A stretch of 64,000 nucleotides of DNA. Origin: an uncultured Roseicyclus sp. (lineage in GTDB: Bacteria > Pseudomonadota > Alphaproteobacteria > Rhodobacterales > Rhodobacteraceae). The notes under the pieces were generated by a model. It made no database searches. It worked only from the letters and a program-made list of their open reading frames with translations, and was not told the origin of the DNA. Below are positions 16,723 through 25,476 of the stretch, piece after piece (the first letter of the stretch is position 1; each line of letters starts with the position of its first letter). Position numbers and translations under genes: made by a program. The stretch lies in assembly GCA_947489665.1 (NCBI GenBank), contig CANLEH010000001.1:1212501-1276500 (forward strand). The letters are read 5' to 3'.

Positions 16723-18114
16723 TCAGGCGGCCGTGTCGGAGATCACGCGGACCTGATTGCGGCCTTGAGATTTGGCGCGGTAGAGCGCCGTATCTGCATC
16801 GTGGATGAGCATCTCAGGCGTTGAAAACCCACTGTGTTCAGCGGGGTAAGTCAGCCCGACACTTGCAGTCACGTGCACCGGCGGCCCGTTGGCGTCGATG
16901 TCGAAGGCAGCTTCACCGATCGAGCGGCAAAGCCGTTCGGCACATTCGACCGCGTTGGAATGATTGATGGGTGACAGGCCGATCAGGAACTCTTCCCCGC
17001 CGATGCGGGCCAGCAGATCGTCATTGCGCAGTTGCGCCCGCAGGCGCGACGCAACCTGTTTCAGGATCGCGTCACCCGCCGCGTGGCCGTACGTGTCGTT
17101 CACCTGTTTGAAATGATCGAGGTCCAGCATCATCACGGCCGGGCCCGGACCCGGCCGCGACATCATCAATTCCAGTTGCGGAAGGGCGAAACGCCGGTTG
17201 TGCAGCCCCGTCAGCGGATCATAGATCGCTGCTTCAAGGCCCGCCCGGACGCCTGCGCGCATGCGATCGGATTGCCGTTTGCGATCCAGCTGCGCGGAAA
17301 TCCGGATTGCCAATTCCTTTGCGTCGAAAGGATCATGCAGGACGTCATTGGCCCCGAGGTCAAGCGCGATGGCCGCGCGCTCCGTATCGCCTTCGGGCAG
17401 GATCATTATGGTTGCCGCATGGCGCGTGCCAGCGCGCGACCGCAGGTCGGACAGCAGACGCAACCCTTCGTTGCGCTGACCAAGATCAACGGAGACAACA
17501 AAGACGTCGGTGGATCGCCCCGTCTCGGAACTGGCCTCGGTCAACGCGGCTTCGCGCGGGATGATGGAGACTGTGCCGCCGAGGCGGTCTTCGATGGCGG
17601 CTTTCCACAAAACCGCGCCGCGCGGGCCGGGAGCGACAAGTGCGACCTTTCCGGGTGCGGCCTTGGCGCTGAAACCGGCGGCAGATTCCGCAAAGCCGAA
17701 CGCCGCGACCGTATCGTTGCCCCCCTGCATCTCACGCACCGCATCGCTGGCCCGCAAAAGGGAGCGGACGCGGGCAAGAAGAGTGACTTCTTCTACAGGT
17801 TTGGTCAGGAAGTCGTCGGCGCCAGCCTCCAACCCCTCCATCTTGGCATCGTGGTCGCTGAGGGCCGTGATCAGCACGACCGGAATGCCCGAGGTCGCGG
17901 GGTCGGCCTTGAGGGCACGGCACACATCAACGCCGCTCATATCCGGCATCATAATATCAAGCAAAATCAGGTCTGGCTTGGTTTCCCGGGCAACGCGCAA
18001 CGCCTCCAACCCATTTTCAGCCTGTTCAACCGAATAGCAGGCAGCCGCCAGCTTGACCTTCATGACGATGCGATTGGTCGCAACATCATCAACGATCAGA
18101 ATTCGCCCGGCCAT
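16723..18114 (-). CDS. pleD: PleD-type response regulator diguanylate cyclase
   Basis: A 463-residue protein with the PleD layout. The first receiver (1-125) has the phosphoacceptor Asp53 in LLDIMMPD and Lys in FLTKP. A second, degenerate receiver follows (about 155-290), then a GGDEF domain with GGEEF at 372-376 and an I-site RNDD five residues before it. It makes c-di-GMP when phosphorylated and is subject to product inhibition; in Caulobacter it controls the motile-to-sessile switch. It is divergent from a DUF3572 gene, a neighbourhood typical of alphaproteobacteria. No divK gene is adjacent. Confidence 0.95.
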   Translation of the reverse strand: MAGRILIVDDVATNRIVMKVKLAAACYSVEQAENGLEALRVARETKPDLILLDIMMPDMSGVDVCRALKADPATSGIPVVLITALSDHDAKMEGLEAGADDFLTKPVEEVTLLARVRSLLRASDAVREMQGGNDTVAAFGFAESAAGFSAKAAPGKVALVAPGPRGAVLWKAAIEDRLGGTVSIIPREAALTEASSETGRSTDVFVVSVDLGQRNEGLRLLSDLRSRAGTRHAATIMILPEGDTERAAIALDLGANDVLHDPFDAKELAIRISAQLDRKRQSDRMRAGVRAGLEAAIYDPLTGLHNRRFALPQLELMMSRPGPGPAVMMLDLDHFKQVNDTYGHAAGDAILKQVASRLRAQLRNDDLLARIGGEEFLIGLSPINHSNAVECAERLCRSIGEAAFDIDANGPPVHVTASVGLTYPAEHSGFSTPEMLIHDADTALYRAKSQGRNQVRVISDTAA

Positions 18115-18230
18115 GGCTACCTCTCACTCTACCGTTCTTACTGGGCAGGCGCATGCCGTCCCTGTATCACTGCCGCAAACCTGACCTGCAAAGGTTAACA
18201 AACCCTTTAAAGTGAAATGAGTTGAAAAGA

Positions 18231-18509
18231 ATGCAGCAAGAAATTGCCGAGACGCAGGCCTTGACCGTTTTGGCGTGGTTAACCGGGGACGAAGACCTGT
18301 TGCCGCTGTTCATGGGCGCGACAGGAACCGGTGAGGATGACATCCGCGCCAGGGCCGGAGAGCCTGAGTTCCTCGCCTCTGTCCTCGACTTTCTTCTGAT
18401 GGATGACCAGTGGATCCTGAAAGCCGCAGAAGGTACTGACATTCCAGCAGAAAACTTTCAGATTATCCGGGCGGGCCTACCCGGTGGCGCTGTGCCGGAC
18501 TGGACCTGA
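18231..18509 (+). CDS. DUF3572 protein
   Basis: A 92-residue cytosolic helical protein of the DUF3572 family, beginning MQQEIAETQALTVLAWLTGDEDLLPLFMGATG. Its function is unknown. The ATG at 18231 is chosen over an upstream in-frame TTG (18222). It is divergent from pleD and followed four bases later by a HAD phosphatase gene. Its conserved position next to pleD in alphaproteobacteria hints at a cell-cycle link, but nothing in the sequence shows this. Confidence 0.88.
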   Translation: MQQEIAETQALTVLAWLTGDEDLLPLFMGATGTGEDDIRARAGEPEFLASVLDFLLMDDQWILKAAEGTDIPAENFQIIRAGLPGGAVPDWT

Positions 18510-18512
18510 GCC

Positions 18513-19214
18513 ATGTCCAAAATCGCGGGAATCCTGTTCGACAAAGATGGTGTGCTGTTCGATTTCCAGAAAACCTGGGGCACTTGGGCGGCAGGCATGA
18601 TCACGGATATTGCAGATGGCGATTTGCGCCTGGCTGGACGTTTGGCCAATGCTTTGGACTTCGATTTGCAAATGCAGGCGTTCCGCCCTGACAGCTTTGT
18701 GATTGCGGGAACGGCGCAGCAGGTTGCGGATGCGCTGGCCGCTGAACTGCCGGAATGGGAGCCGTCGGCCCTGTTCACCCATCTCAAGGATGAAACGGCC
18801 CGCGCCCGGCAGGTCGAGGCGGTCCCGCTCAAGCCAACGCTCGCAGGGTTGAAAGGCCGTGGCTTGCGCCTTGGGGTGGCCACCAACGACACCGAGGATG
18901 CCGCGAAAGCCAATATCGCCAGTGTCGGCGCCTTGGATGTGTTCGATTTCGTGGCAGGATCCGACAGCGGATTTGGCGCAAAGCCAGAGCCAGGGATGCT
19001 ACTGGGCTTTGCCGAGGCCATGGATCTGCACCCCGGCACCTTGGTCATGGTGGGCGACAGCACGCACGACATGCACGCGGCGAAAGCGGCGGGCTTTACG
19101 CGGGTGGCCGTTCTGACAGGCGTAGCGACTGCGGCTGATCTGGCCCCACATTCCGATGTGGTGTTGCCGAACATTGGCGCCTTGGCGGACTGGCTGGACA
19201 GCAGGCCGGGCTAA
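18513..19214 (+). CDS. HAD-superfamily phosphatase (phosphoglycolate phosphatase-like)
   Basis: A 233-residue hydrolase. Motif I is FDKDGVLFDF with the two catalytic Asp, motif II is GVATNDT, and motif IV is MVGDSTHDMHAAKAAGF. The helical cap between motifs I and II (about 20-95) places it in the Gph/PGP subfamily that dephosphorylates small phosphometabolites such as 2-phosphoglycolate. It is downstream of the DUF3572 gene with a four-base gap, so the two probably share a transcript. Confidence 0.88.
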   Translation: MSKIAGILFDKDGVLFDFQKTWGTWAAGMITDIADGDLRLAGRLANALDFDLQMQAFRPDSFVIAGTAQQVADALAAELPEWEPSALFTHLKDETARARQVEAVPLKPTLAGLKGRGLRLGVATNDTEDAAKANIASVGALDVFDFVAGSDSGFGAKPEPGMLLGFAEAMDLHPGTLVMVGDSTHDMHAAKAAGFTRVAVLTGVATAADLAPHSDVVLPNIGALADWLDSRPG

Positions 19215-19304
19215 ATACGACGCGCAGCCGTCGCATTCCGTCCATACAGGGCCTCGTTGGTTGGGGATGATACGGCTGAACAGACCGAAAGTCAGCGTGT
19301 CCCC

Positions 19305-20867
19305 ATGAACGAAGCCTCACCTTCCCCCAGACGTCGCAGAGCCGGCGGCCGCGCCGCAGGGGTTGCCCGTGCGGCGGCCCATGTCATTGATCAGACGCCG
19401 TGGCGCGTGCCGGTCAACAATGACCGCCCCACGGAGCCGCTGGATGAAGACGGCGTCCGTGCGATCGACAATGGCGCGATGCGCATCTTGTCGGAGCTTG
19501 GGATCGAATTCCTGAATGATGAGGCGATTGGCCATCTCAAAGAGGCCGGCTGCAAGGTTGAAGGGCAGACGGTCTTCTTTGAGCGCGATTTTGTAGAAGA
19601 AATGGTCGCCAAGGCACCTGAGACTTTCACGATCACCCCGCGCAATCCGGACCGGACCCTGACCATGGGCGGCAAGCATATGGTGTTCGGCAATGTCTCC
19701 AGCCCGCCCAATGCATGGGATATGGAACGCGGCAAACGCCCGGGCGACATGGAAAGCTATGTCGAGTTCATCAAGCTGACGCAGTATTTCAACTGCATCC
19801 ACTTCGCGGGTGGCTATCCGGTTGAACCGATTGATGTGCATGCCTCGGTCCGCCACCTCGATTGCCTTTTTGAGAAGCTGACGCTGACCGACAAGGTGGC
19901 CCATGCCTATTCGCTGGGAGCCGAGCGCGTCGACGATGTGATGGAGATGGTGCGCATTGCCGGTGGCCTGACGCATGAGGAGTTCGACGCCACGCCGCGC
20001 ATGTACACCAACATCAACTCCGTCAGCCCGCTGAAGCACGATTTCCCGATGCTGGACGGCGCGATGCGGTTGGCGCGGCGCGGGCAGCCGGTGGTAGTGA
20101 CACCCTTCACGCTGGCCGGTGCGATGGCGCCGGTGACACTGTCCGGGGCTGTGGCGCTGAGTATTGCCGAGGGGTTGGCCGCGATTGCGCTGTTGCAGTG
20201 GATTGCACCCGGTTGCCCGGTGGCGATTGGAACGTTCACCTCGAACGTCGACATGAAATCGGGCGCGCCTGCGTTCGGGACACCGGAATATATGCGCGCG
20301 ACGCAGATGACGGGCCAGATGGCGCGGTTCTACAAGCTGCCGATGCGCGCAAGCGGGGTTTGCGCGGCCAATGTGCCAGACGGGCAGGCGATGTGGGAGA
20401 CCGCGAATTCGCTTTGGTCCGCGGTGCAATCGGGGGCCAACATGGTCTACCACGCCGCCGGTTGGCTGGAGGGTGGGTTGATCGCCAGCCCGGAAAAGTT
20501 CGTGATGGATTGCGAGTTGCTGCAACAAATCCAGCGCTACTTCGAGCCGATGCTTCTGGGCACCGAGGAAGAGGACATCGCCTTTGATGCCATCCGCGAG
20601 GTTGGCCCAGGCGGGCACTACTTTGGCTGTCAGCACACGCAGGACCGCTATCAGGAGGCGTTTTACGGCCCTTTCCTGTCGGATTGGCGGAATTTTGAGG
20701 CGTGGCGGTTGGATGGCGCGGTCTGGACGGCGGAGCGGGCGCACAAGACCTACAAGGACATCCTCGGAGAGTTCGAGGCACCGCCGATGGATATCGCGAT
20801 CCGCGAGGAGCTGGCGGATTTTGTGGCCCGCCGCAAGTCCGAGGGCGGGGCACCAACAGATTTCTGA
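19305..20867 (+). CDS. MttB-family (non-pyrrolysine) methyltransferase
   Basis: A 520-residue TIM-barrel protein of the trimethylamine methyltransferase family. The basic N-terminal tail (MNEASPSPRRRRAGGRAAG) precedes a full-length catalytic barrel with no in-frame stop, so it is the non-pyrrolysine type. Characterised relatives (MtgB) demethylate glycine betaine onto a corrinoid protein. Segments such as NSLWSAVQSGANMVYHAAGWLEGGL and FGCQHTQDRY are typical. The ATG at 19305 is preferred over an upstream TTG. No corrinoid protein or corrinoid:THF methyltransferase gene is in the window, so its methyl acceptor must be encoded elsewhere or differ. Confidence 0.88.
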   Translation: MNEASPSPRRRRAGGRAAGVARAAAHVIDQTPWRVPVNNDRPTEPLDEDGVRAIDNGAMRILSELGIEFLNDEAIGHLKEAGCKVEGQTVFFERDFVEEMVAKAPETFTITPRNPDRTLTMGGKHMVFGNVSSPPNAWDMERGKRPGDMESYVEFIKLTQYFNCIHFAGGYPVEPIDVHASVRHLDCLFEKLTLTDKVAHAYSLGAERVDDVMEMVRIAGGLTHEEFDATPRMYTNINSVSPLKHDFPMLDGAMRLARRGQPVVVTPFTLAGAMAPVTLSGAVALSIAEGLAAIALLQWIAPGCPVAIGTFTSNVDMKSGAPAFGTPEYMRATQMTGQMARFYKLPMRASGVCAANVPDGQAMWETANSLWSAVQSGANMVYHAAGWLEGGLIASPEKFVMDCELLQQIQRYFEPMLLGTEEEDIAFDAIREVGPGGHYFGCQHTQDRYQEAFYGPFLSDWRNFEAWRLDGAVWTAERAHKTYKDILGEFEAPPMDIAIREELADFVARRKSEGGAPTDF

Positions 20868-20950
20868 TTGTTGCCGCTGCAAAGGGTTTCTTTACCTCTG
20901 GCCACTAGCATCCCGTGGAGCAGTGGTACCAACAAGAGGCAACCCGCCCG

Positions 20951-21538
20951 ATGCATGGCATGATCAACCGCGCGTTCCAGGGGTTTTTGGTGGATACCTA
21001 TGGGCGCGATACATGGGATGAAGTGCGCAGTGTCGCGCAGCTCAGATTCCCCGATTTCGAAGCAATGCTGCGCTATGAAGACAAGGTGACCCTGGATTGC
21101 TTCAAGGCGGCGACCGATGTGCTGCACAAACATCCCAATGCGTTGCTCGAAGACCTTGGCACCTTCCTGATCACACATGAACCCTATGCGCCGTTAAAGC
21201 GCCTGTTGCGGTTTGGTGGATCAACCCTGTCGGAATTCATCCTGTCGCTGGATGAATTGGCCGATCGTGGGCGCATGGCGATGCCGGACATCGAGATGCC
21301 GGAAATCGAAGTCACACAAGGCGCCGAAGCCTCGTTTCGCATCAAGGCGGAATGGGCGCTGCCCGGGGTCGGGCCGATCCTGTTGGGCGCGCTTCGGGCG
21401 ATGGCGGATGATTATGGTGCATTGGCAACGCTAAGCCTGGATGGCTTCGACGGTGCAAGGGAATGCATCCGGATCGACGTGTTCGACATGGCTCATTCCG
21501 AAGGCAATGCCTTCGTTTTGGGGGAGATGCCCGCATGA
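20951..21538 (+). CDS. H-NOX-like (heme NO-binding fold) protein lacking heme ligands
   Basis: A 195-residue protein whose start MHGMINRAFQGFLVDTYGRDTWDEV and the region LLRFGGSTLSEFILSLDEL clearly match the H-NOX gas-sensor fold. By eye, the proximal heme histidine expected in the NLDNLH-type motif is Ala104 (LDELA), and the YxSxR heme-propionate motif has become RIKAE (about 130-134). It is therefore unlikely to bind heme in the usual way. The ATG at 20951 is preferred over an upstream GTG. Its stop overlaps the start of an HNOBA-GGDEF gene by four bases, the typical partner arrangement. Confidence 0.85.
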   Translation: MHGMINRAFQGFLVDTYGRDTWDEVRSVAQLRFPDFEAMLRYEDKVTLDCFKAATDVLHKHPNALLEDLGTFLITHEPYAPLKRLLRFGGSTLSEFILSLDELADRGRMAMPDIEMPEIEVTQGAEASFRIKAEWALPGVGPILLGALRAMADDYGALATLSLDGFDGARECIRIDVFDMAHSEGNAFVLGEMPA

Positions 21539-22575
21539 ACATTCAAGTGCCCAAGCCTCAACCGGGTATTTTGATGCCGAAGCCTGTCATGGACGCATTG
21601 CTGCCGATGCACGTTGTGGTCGACACACGCGGTGCAATCACGCAAACCGGGCCGACATTTGCGAAGATGGCGGGCCAGCAAGAGGTCCTTGGCCGCCCTA
21701 TGATGGATGTATTCTCCATCCGCCGCCCCAGCGGGATAAAGACCTTTGATGCGTTGATGCAAAATGCCGACCAACGGTTGAGCTTGTGTTTGCAACAGGC
21801 CGAGCATTTGCCGTTTCGGGGCGTGATCCTTCCGCTGCCCGATGAAGGCGGCGCGGTTTTGAACCTGTCTTTCGGATTGTCCTTTGCCCGCGCGGTCGCG
21901 GACTTTTCGCTAACGCTCTCAGATTTCGCTGCGACCGATCAGACCATCGAATTGCTGTATCTGAACGAGGCCAAGGCCTCGACCACACGGTTGTCCGAAC
22001 ACCTGACCAAACGGCTGCAAGATGCCAATGCGGTCGCGCACGAACAGGCGCGTACGGATGTTTTGACGGGCCTGTCGAACCGCCGCGCGATGGACGACGA
22101 GCTTGAGCATTTGATGTCGTGTCGGGGCCAGAGCTTCACTTTGATGCATCTCGATCTGGACCTGTTCAAACAGGTCAACGACACCCACGGGCACGCGGCA
22201 GGCGACGCCGTCCTGGTGGAGATCGGCCGCATTCTGGACTACGAGCTGCGGCGCAATGACTTTCCCGCGCGGATCGGGGGCGACGAATTCTTGATCGCGC
22301 TGCGTCCGGCGCAAAGCGACGCGATCGTGTCCCGCATCGCCAAACGCCTGATCGCGCGTATCGAAGAACCGATCGATCTCGGTGAGTTCACGGTCCAGAT
22401 TTCGGCCAGCATCGGAATTGCATCGACCTCTGCCTACGCAAAGCGGCCCTCGGTCGAGCAATTGATGAACGATGTCGATGAGGCCCTTTATGAGGCTAAA
22501 CGCAATGGACGCGGGCGGCACAGCATCTTCAAGCCCAGTGCAGAGAACGCCGTCGCGCCTTTGGACGACAGGTGA
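21535..22575 (+). CDS. HNOBA-GGDEF diguanylate cyclase, partner of the H-NOX-like protein
   Basis: A 346-residue protein. Residues about 30-150 form an H-NOX-associated (HNOBA, PAS-like) sensory domain (VVVDTRGAITQTGPTFAKMAG, GRPMMDVFSIRRP). A signalling helix (about 150-185) leads into a GGDEF domain with GGDEF at 248-252 and an I-site RRND five residues before it. It should make c-di-GMP under product inhibition. The four-base overlap with the H-NOX-like gene implies a stoichiometric complex in which that protein tunes cyclase output. Confidence 0.9.
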   Translation: MNIQVPKPQPGILMPKPVMDALLPMHVVVDTRGAITQTGPTFAKMAGQQEVLGRPMMDVFSIRRPSGIKTFDALMQNADQRLSLCLQQAEHLPFRGVILPLPDEGGAVLNLSFGLSFARAVADFSLTLSDFAATDQTIELLYLNEAKASTTRLSEHLTKRLQDANAVAHEQARTDVLTGLSNRRAMDDELEHLMSCRGQSFTLMHLDLDLFKQVNDTHGHAAGDAVLVEIGRILDYELRRNDFPARIGGDEFLIALRPAQSDAIVSRIAKRLIARIEEPIDLGEFTVQISASIGIASTSAYAKRPSVEQLMNDVDEALYEAKRNGRGRHSIFKPSAENAVAPLDDR

Positions 22576-22694
22576 GATAATACGTGGCGATTGGCCCGCA
22601 CCGCGTTCAGACATCGCTTATCGCAGACCTGTTCGTCCCCCGGTGACGCGCTAGGTGCACTCTCAACGGAGTTGATCCAAAGAACGGCAAGCGC

Positions 22695-24026
22695 ATGTCT
22701 GACACCGCAAACAGCCAGGGGCTGCGCCCGCGGGCCGTCCCCACCGGACGCGTTGCGCGGTTTGCACGGATGGGTGGCCTCGCCACAGGGCTTGCAGGAC
22801 AAGCCGCTGTGGCGCGCGCCCGCGCCGCAGTGACCGGGACGTCCCCGGACATGGCGTCGGCGCTGATGACGCCCAGAAACCTCACCCGCATCACGGATCG
22901 CCTATCGGAAATGCGCGGCGCGGCCATGAAGCTTGGCCAGCTTCTTTCGATGGAGACCGGAGACGTTCTGCCGCCGGAGCTGGCGGGCATTCTCGCGCGC
23001 CTGCGCGCCGAAGGCGACGCGATGACGCCCAAGCAGTTGAAGACAGTTCTGGAAGCCGCCTATGGCACACATTTCCGGCAGTATTTCAAAAGCTTCTCCG
23101 CCGCTCCGCTCGCCGCCGCCTCCATCGGGCAGGTGCACCGCGCCGTTGCGCAAGACGGCATGCGGCTGGCGCTCAAACTGCAATATCCGGGTGTGAAAGA
23201 TGCCATCGATAGCGACCTCGACAATGCGGCGAGCCTGATCCGATGGTCCGGGATGTGGCCCAAGGAACTCGACCTTGCCCCACTGATCACAGAGGCGCGA
23301 AAACAACTGCACGAGGAGGCCGACTATGCGCGTGAGGGCCGTTACCTCGCGCAATTTGGCGCGCTGTTGGCCGACGATGCGCGCTTCGCCGTGCCGACCT
23401 TCCGCGAAGACCTGTCCACCGATGTCGCGCTGGCCATGTCCTTTGAGGACGCCGCCCCCATCGAAACCCTGGCGGAGGCAAACCCTGCGGACCGTGACGC
23501 AGCCATGGCCGCGTTGATCGAGTTGTGCTTGCGAGAGTTGTTTGACCTGCGCGTCATGCAAACCGACCCAAATTTCGCCAATTACCGCTGGCGCGCATCG
23601 ACGGGGCAGATTGTCTTGCTGGATTTTGGGGCGACTCGCGACATTCCTGATGACCTGGCCGAGGGACATCTGACCTTGCTGAAAGCGGGGTGGGATGGAC
23701 AGCGCAGCGATGTTCTGGCCGCGCTTGAAGGCATTGGCTTTGTGAAGGCAGGGCTGAGCGTGCCTCAACGCGATGCCATCCTTGATATGGCAGAGCTTGG
23801 GTTTTCGGCAATGCGTCGCGCCGAGCCCTTTGATTTCGGTGTAACGGATCTGGCCAACGAGTTGCGCCAAAAAGGCCAGGCCATCGGTCAAGATCGTGAA
23901 CTTTGGCACATTCCACCCGCCGAAACCCTGTTTTTACAGAGAAAAATTGGTGGCCTTTACCTTCTGGCAACGCGCCTTGGGGCGCGGGTTGATTTGCACC
24001 ACATGCTCAAACGATGGGCTGAGTGA
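22695..24026 (+). CDS. ABC1/UbiB-family atypical kinase
   Basis: A 443-residue protein of the AarF/UbiB/ADCK family. The family-specific KxGQ motif is KLGQ (79-82), and the alanine-rich loop replacing the glycine loop is AAASIGQ (140-146). Lys161 in LALKLQYPG matches the kinase lysine, and LLDFGATRDIP supplies the metal-binding Asp. These proteins support ubiquinone biosynthesis or lipid handling, probably as ATPases. There is no C-terminal membrane helix pair as in UbiB, so it is a soluble AarF-type paralogue. It stands alone. Confidence 0.9.
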   Translation: MSDTANSQGLRPRAVPTGRVARFARMGGLATGLAGQAAVARARAAVTGTSPDMASALMTPRNLTRITDRLSEMRGAAMKLGQLLSMETGDVLPPELAGILARLRAEGDAMTPKQLKTVLEAAYGTHFRQYFKSFSAAPLAAASIGQVHRAVAQDGMRLALKLQYPGVKDAIDSDLDNAASLIRWSGMWPKELDLAPLITEARKQLHEEADYAREGRYLAQFGALLADDARFAVPTFREDLSTDVALAMSFEDAAPIETLAEANPADRDAAMAALIELCLRELFDLRVMQTDPNFANYRWRASTGQIVLLDFGATRDIPDDLAEGHLTLLKAGWDGQRSDVLAALEGIGFVKAGLSVPQRDAILDMAELGFSAMRRAEPFDFGVTDLANELRQKGQAIGQDRELWHIPPAETLFLQRKIGGLYLLATRLGARVDLHHMLKRWAE

Positions 24027-24101
24027 GCCCGCCACCCTTGCGCGACACCGTGATCTGGGTTCGATTGTCTCGGTGTATGGGAGACATGAGGGAGACCCCG
24101 A

Positions 24102-24839
24102 ATGGCCAGCGACCTACCCGAGGGCGGTTACCTTCCGCGCGATCGCGCGTGGCAGCCCGATGCGCTGACACCGCCCTACAAGACCAGCGTCGCGCGTAGC
24201 CCGCAGGCCCCACTGATCTCCTTTCCGACGAGCCTTGGCGAAGAAACCTCGCCGGTCTTTCCAGACAGCATCATGGGGCCGCTGGACAATGACCTGATCC
24301 TGAATTTCGCACAGCCCGGCGAAAGTGCGATTGGCCCGCGGATCATCGTGCATGGGCGTGTTCTGGATGAAACCGGCCGACCGGTGCCGAATGCATTGGT
24401 GGAGTGCTGGCAGGCAAATGCGGGCGGTCGGTACCGTCACAAGAACGAGGGGTACATCGCGCCGCTTGATCCGAACTTTGGCGGGTGCGGGCGTACGATT
24501 ACCGCCGAAGATGGGTCTTACGAATTTCGCACCGTCATGCCTGGGCCTTATCCCTGGCCCAACGGCCCGAACACGTGGCGGCCGGCCCATATCCATTTTT
24601 CGCTGTTTGGCCATGGGTTTGCGCAGCGGTTGATCACCCAGATGTATTTTGAGGGGGATCCGTTGATCCCGCTTTGCGCGATCGTCGGCGCACTGAAAAG
24701 CCAAGCCGCGGTGGACGCTTTGACCGCCCCGCTCGACATGGACCGCACGGTTCCCATGGACGCGCGGGCCTACCGCTTCGACATGGTGTTGCGCGGCCGC
24801 AGGCAGACCTATTTTGAGAACCGTTCGGAGGGGTTGTGA
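24102..24839 (+). CDS. pcaH: Protocatechuate 3,4-dioxygenase beta subunit
   Basis: A 245-residue intradiol dioxygenase subunit that holds the catalytic iron. The ligands are visible as Tyr111 (GRYRHKNE), Tyr150 (PGPYPW), His163 and His165 (PAHIHFS). With PcaG it cleaves protocatechuate to 3-carboxy-cis,cis-muconate in the beta-ketoadipate pathway. Its stop overlaps the pcaG start by one base (TGATG). The other pca genes (pcaB, pcaC, pcaD, pcaQ) are not in the window. Confidence 0.94.
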   Translation: MASDLPEGGYLPRDRAWQPDALTPPYKTSVARSPQAPLISFPTSLGEETSPVFPDSIMGPLDNDLILNFAQPGESAIGPRIIVHGRVLDETGRPVPNALVECWQANAGGRYRHKNEGYIAPLDPNFGGCGRTITAEDGSYEFRTVMPGPYPWPNGPNTWRPAHIHFSLFGHGFAQRLITQMYFEGDPLIPLCAIVGALKSQAAVDALTAPLDMDRTVPMDARAYRFDMVLRGRRQTYFENRSEGL

Positions 24840-25450
24840 TGAATCGTTCCGGTACGCTCAAGGAAAGCCCCAGCCAGACGGCGGGACCGTATGTGCACAT
24901 CGGCTGCACCCCCAATCTTGCGGGGCTGGCGATGTACGGCGGCGATCTGGGGGCGGTGATGAAAACCGGCCCGGTTCAGGGGCAGGAGATTACCCTCAAA
25001 GGCACCGTTTACGATGGCGACGCTGCGGCGCTGAAGGATGCAATGGTTGAGATTTGGCAGGCCGATGCGGCGGGTCTGTTCAATTCCGCAAACGAGACAC
25101 GGGGGAAGGCGGACCCAAACTTTACCGGCTGGGGGCGGTCGGCAGCCGATATGCAAACGGGTGAATTTGTGTTCGACACGATCAAGCCGGGTTGCGTTCC
25201 GTTCCCCGACGGGCGGCTGCAGGCCCCCCATATCAGCGTCTGGATCGTTGCGCGCGGGATCAACGTCGGTTTGCAGACGCGCCTTTACTTCGATGATGAG
25301 GCCGATGCGAATGCGACCGATCCGCTATTGACCCACATCGCAGACGAATACAGAGTTCCAACGCTGTTGGCGAAATCCGAAGGCGGCGGCGTTTATCGGT
25401 TCGACATCCATCTGCAAGGGCCGCAAGAGACCATCTTTCTGGACATCTGA
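24839..25450 (+). CDS. pcaG: Protocatechuate 3,4-dioxygenase alpha subunit
   Basis: A 203-residue intradiol dioxygenase subunit beginning [25 protein letters not shown], the PcaG start signature (SQTAGPYVHIG). It lacks the full set of iron ligands, as expected for the alpha chain, and pairs with PcaH. The ATG directly overlaps the pcaH stop, so it is translationally coupled. It converges on pxpC. Confidence 0.94.
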   Translation: MNRSGTLKESPSQTAGPYVHIGCTPNLAGLAMYGGDLGAVMKTGPVQGQEITLKGTVYDGDAAALKDAMVEIWQADAAGLFNSANETRGKADPNFTGWGRSAADMQTGEFVFDTIKPGCVPFPDGRLQAPHISVWIVARGINVGLQTRLYFDDEADANATDPLLTHIADEYRVPTLLAKSEGGGVYRFDIHLQGPQETIFLDI

Positions 25451-25476
25451 GCGTTCAAACCGATTGCGCGCGATCT

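Noticed and set aside
18195-18210. A TTAA...TTAA pair between pleD and the DUF3572 gene resembling a CtrA site.
   Set aside because: The spacer is eight bases; the CtrA consensus needs seven. Kept only as a hint.
19305-20867. A pyrrolysine-type MttB.
   Set aside because: No in-frame TAG occurs and the frame is continuous at full length.
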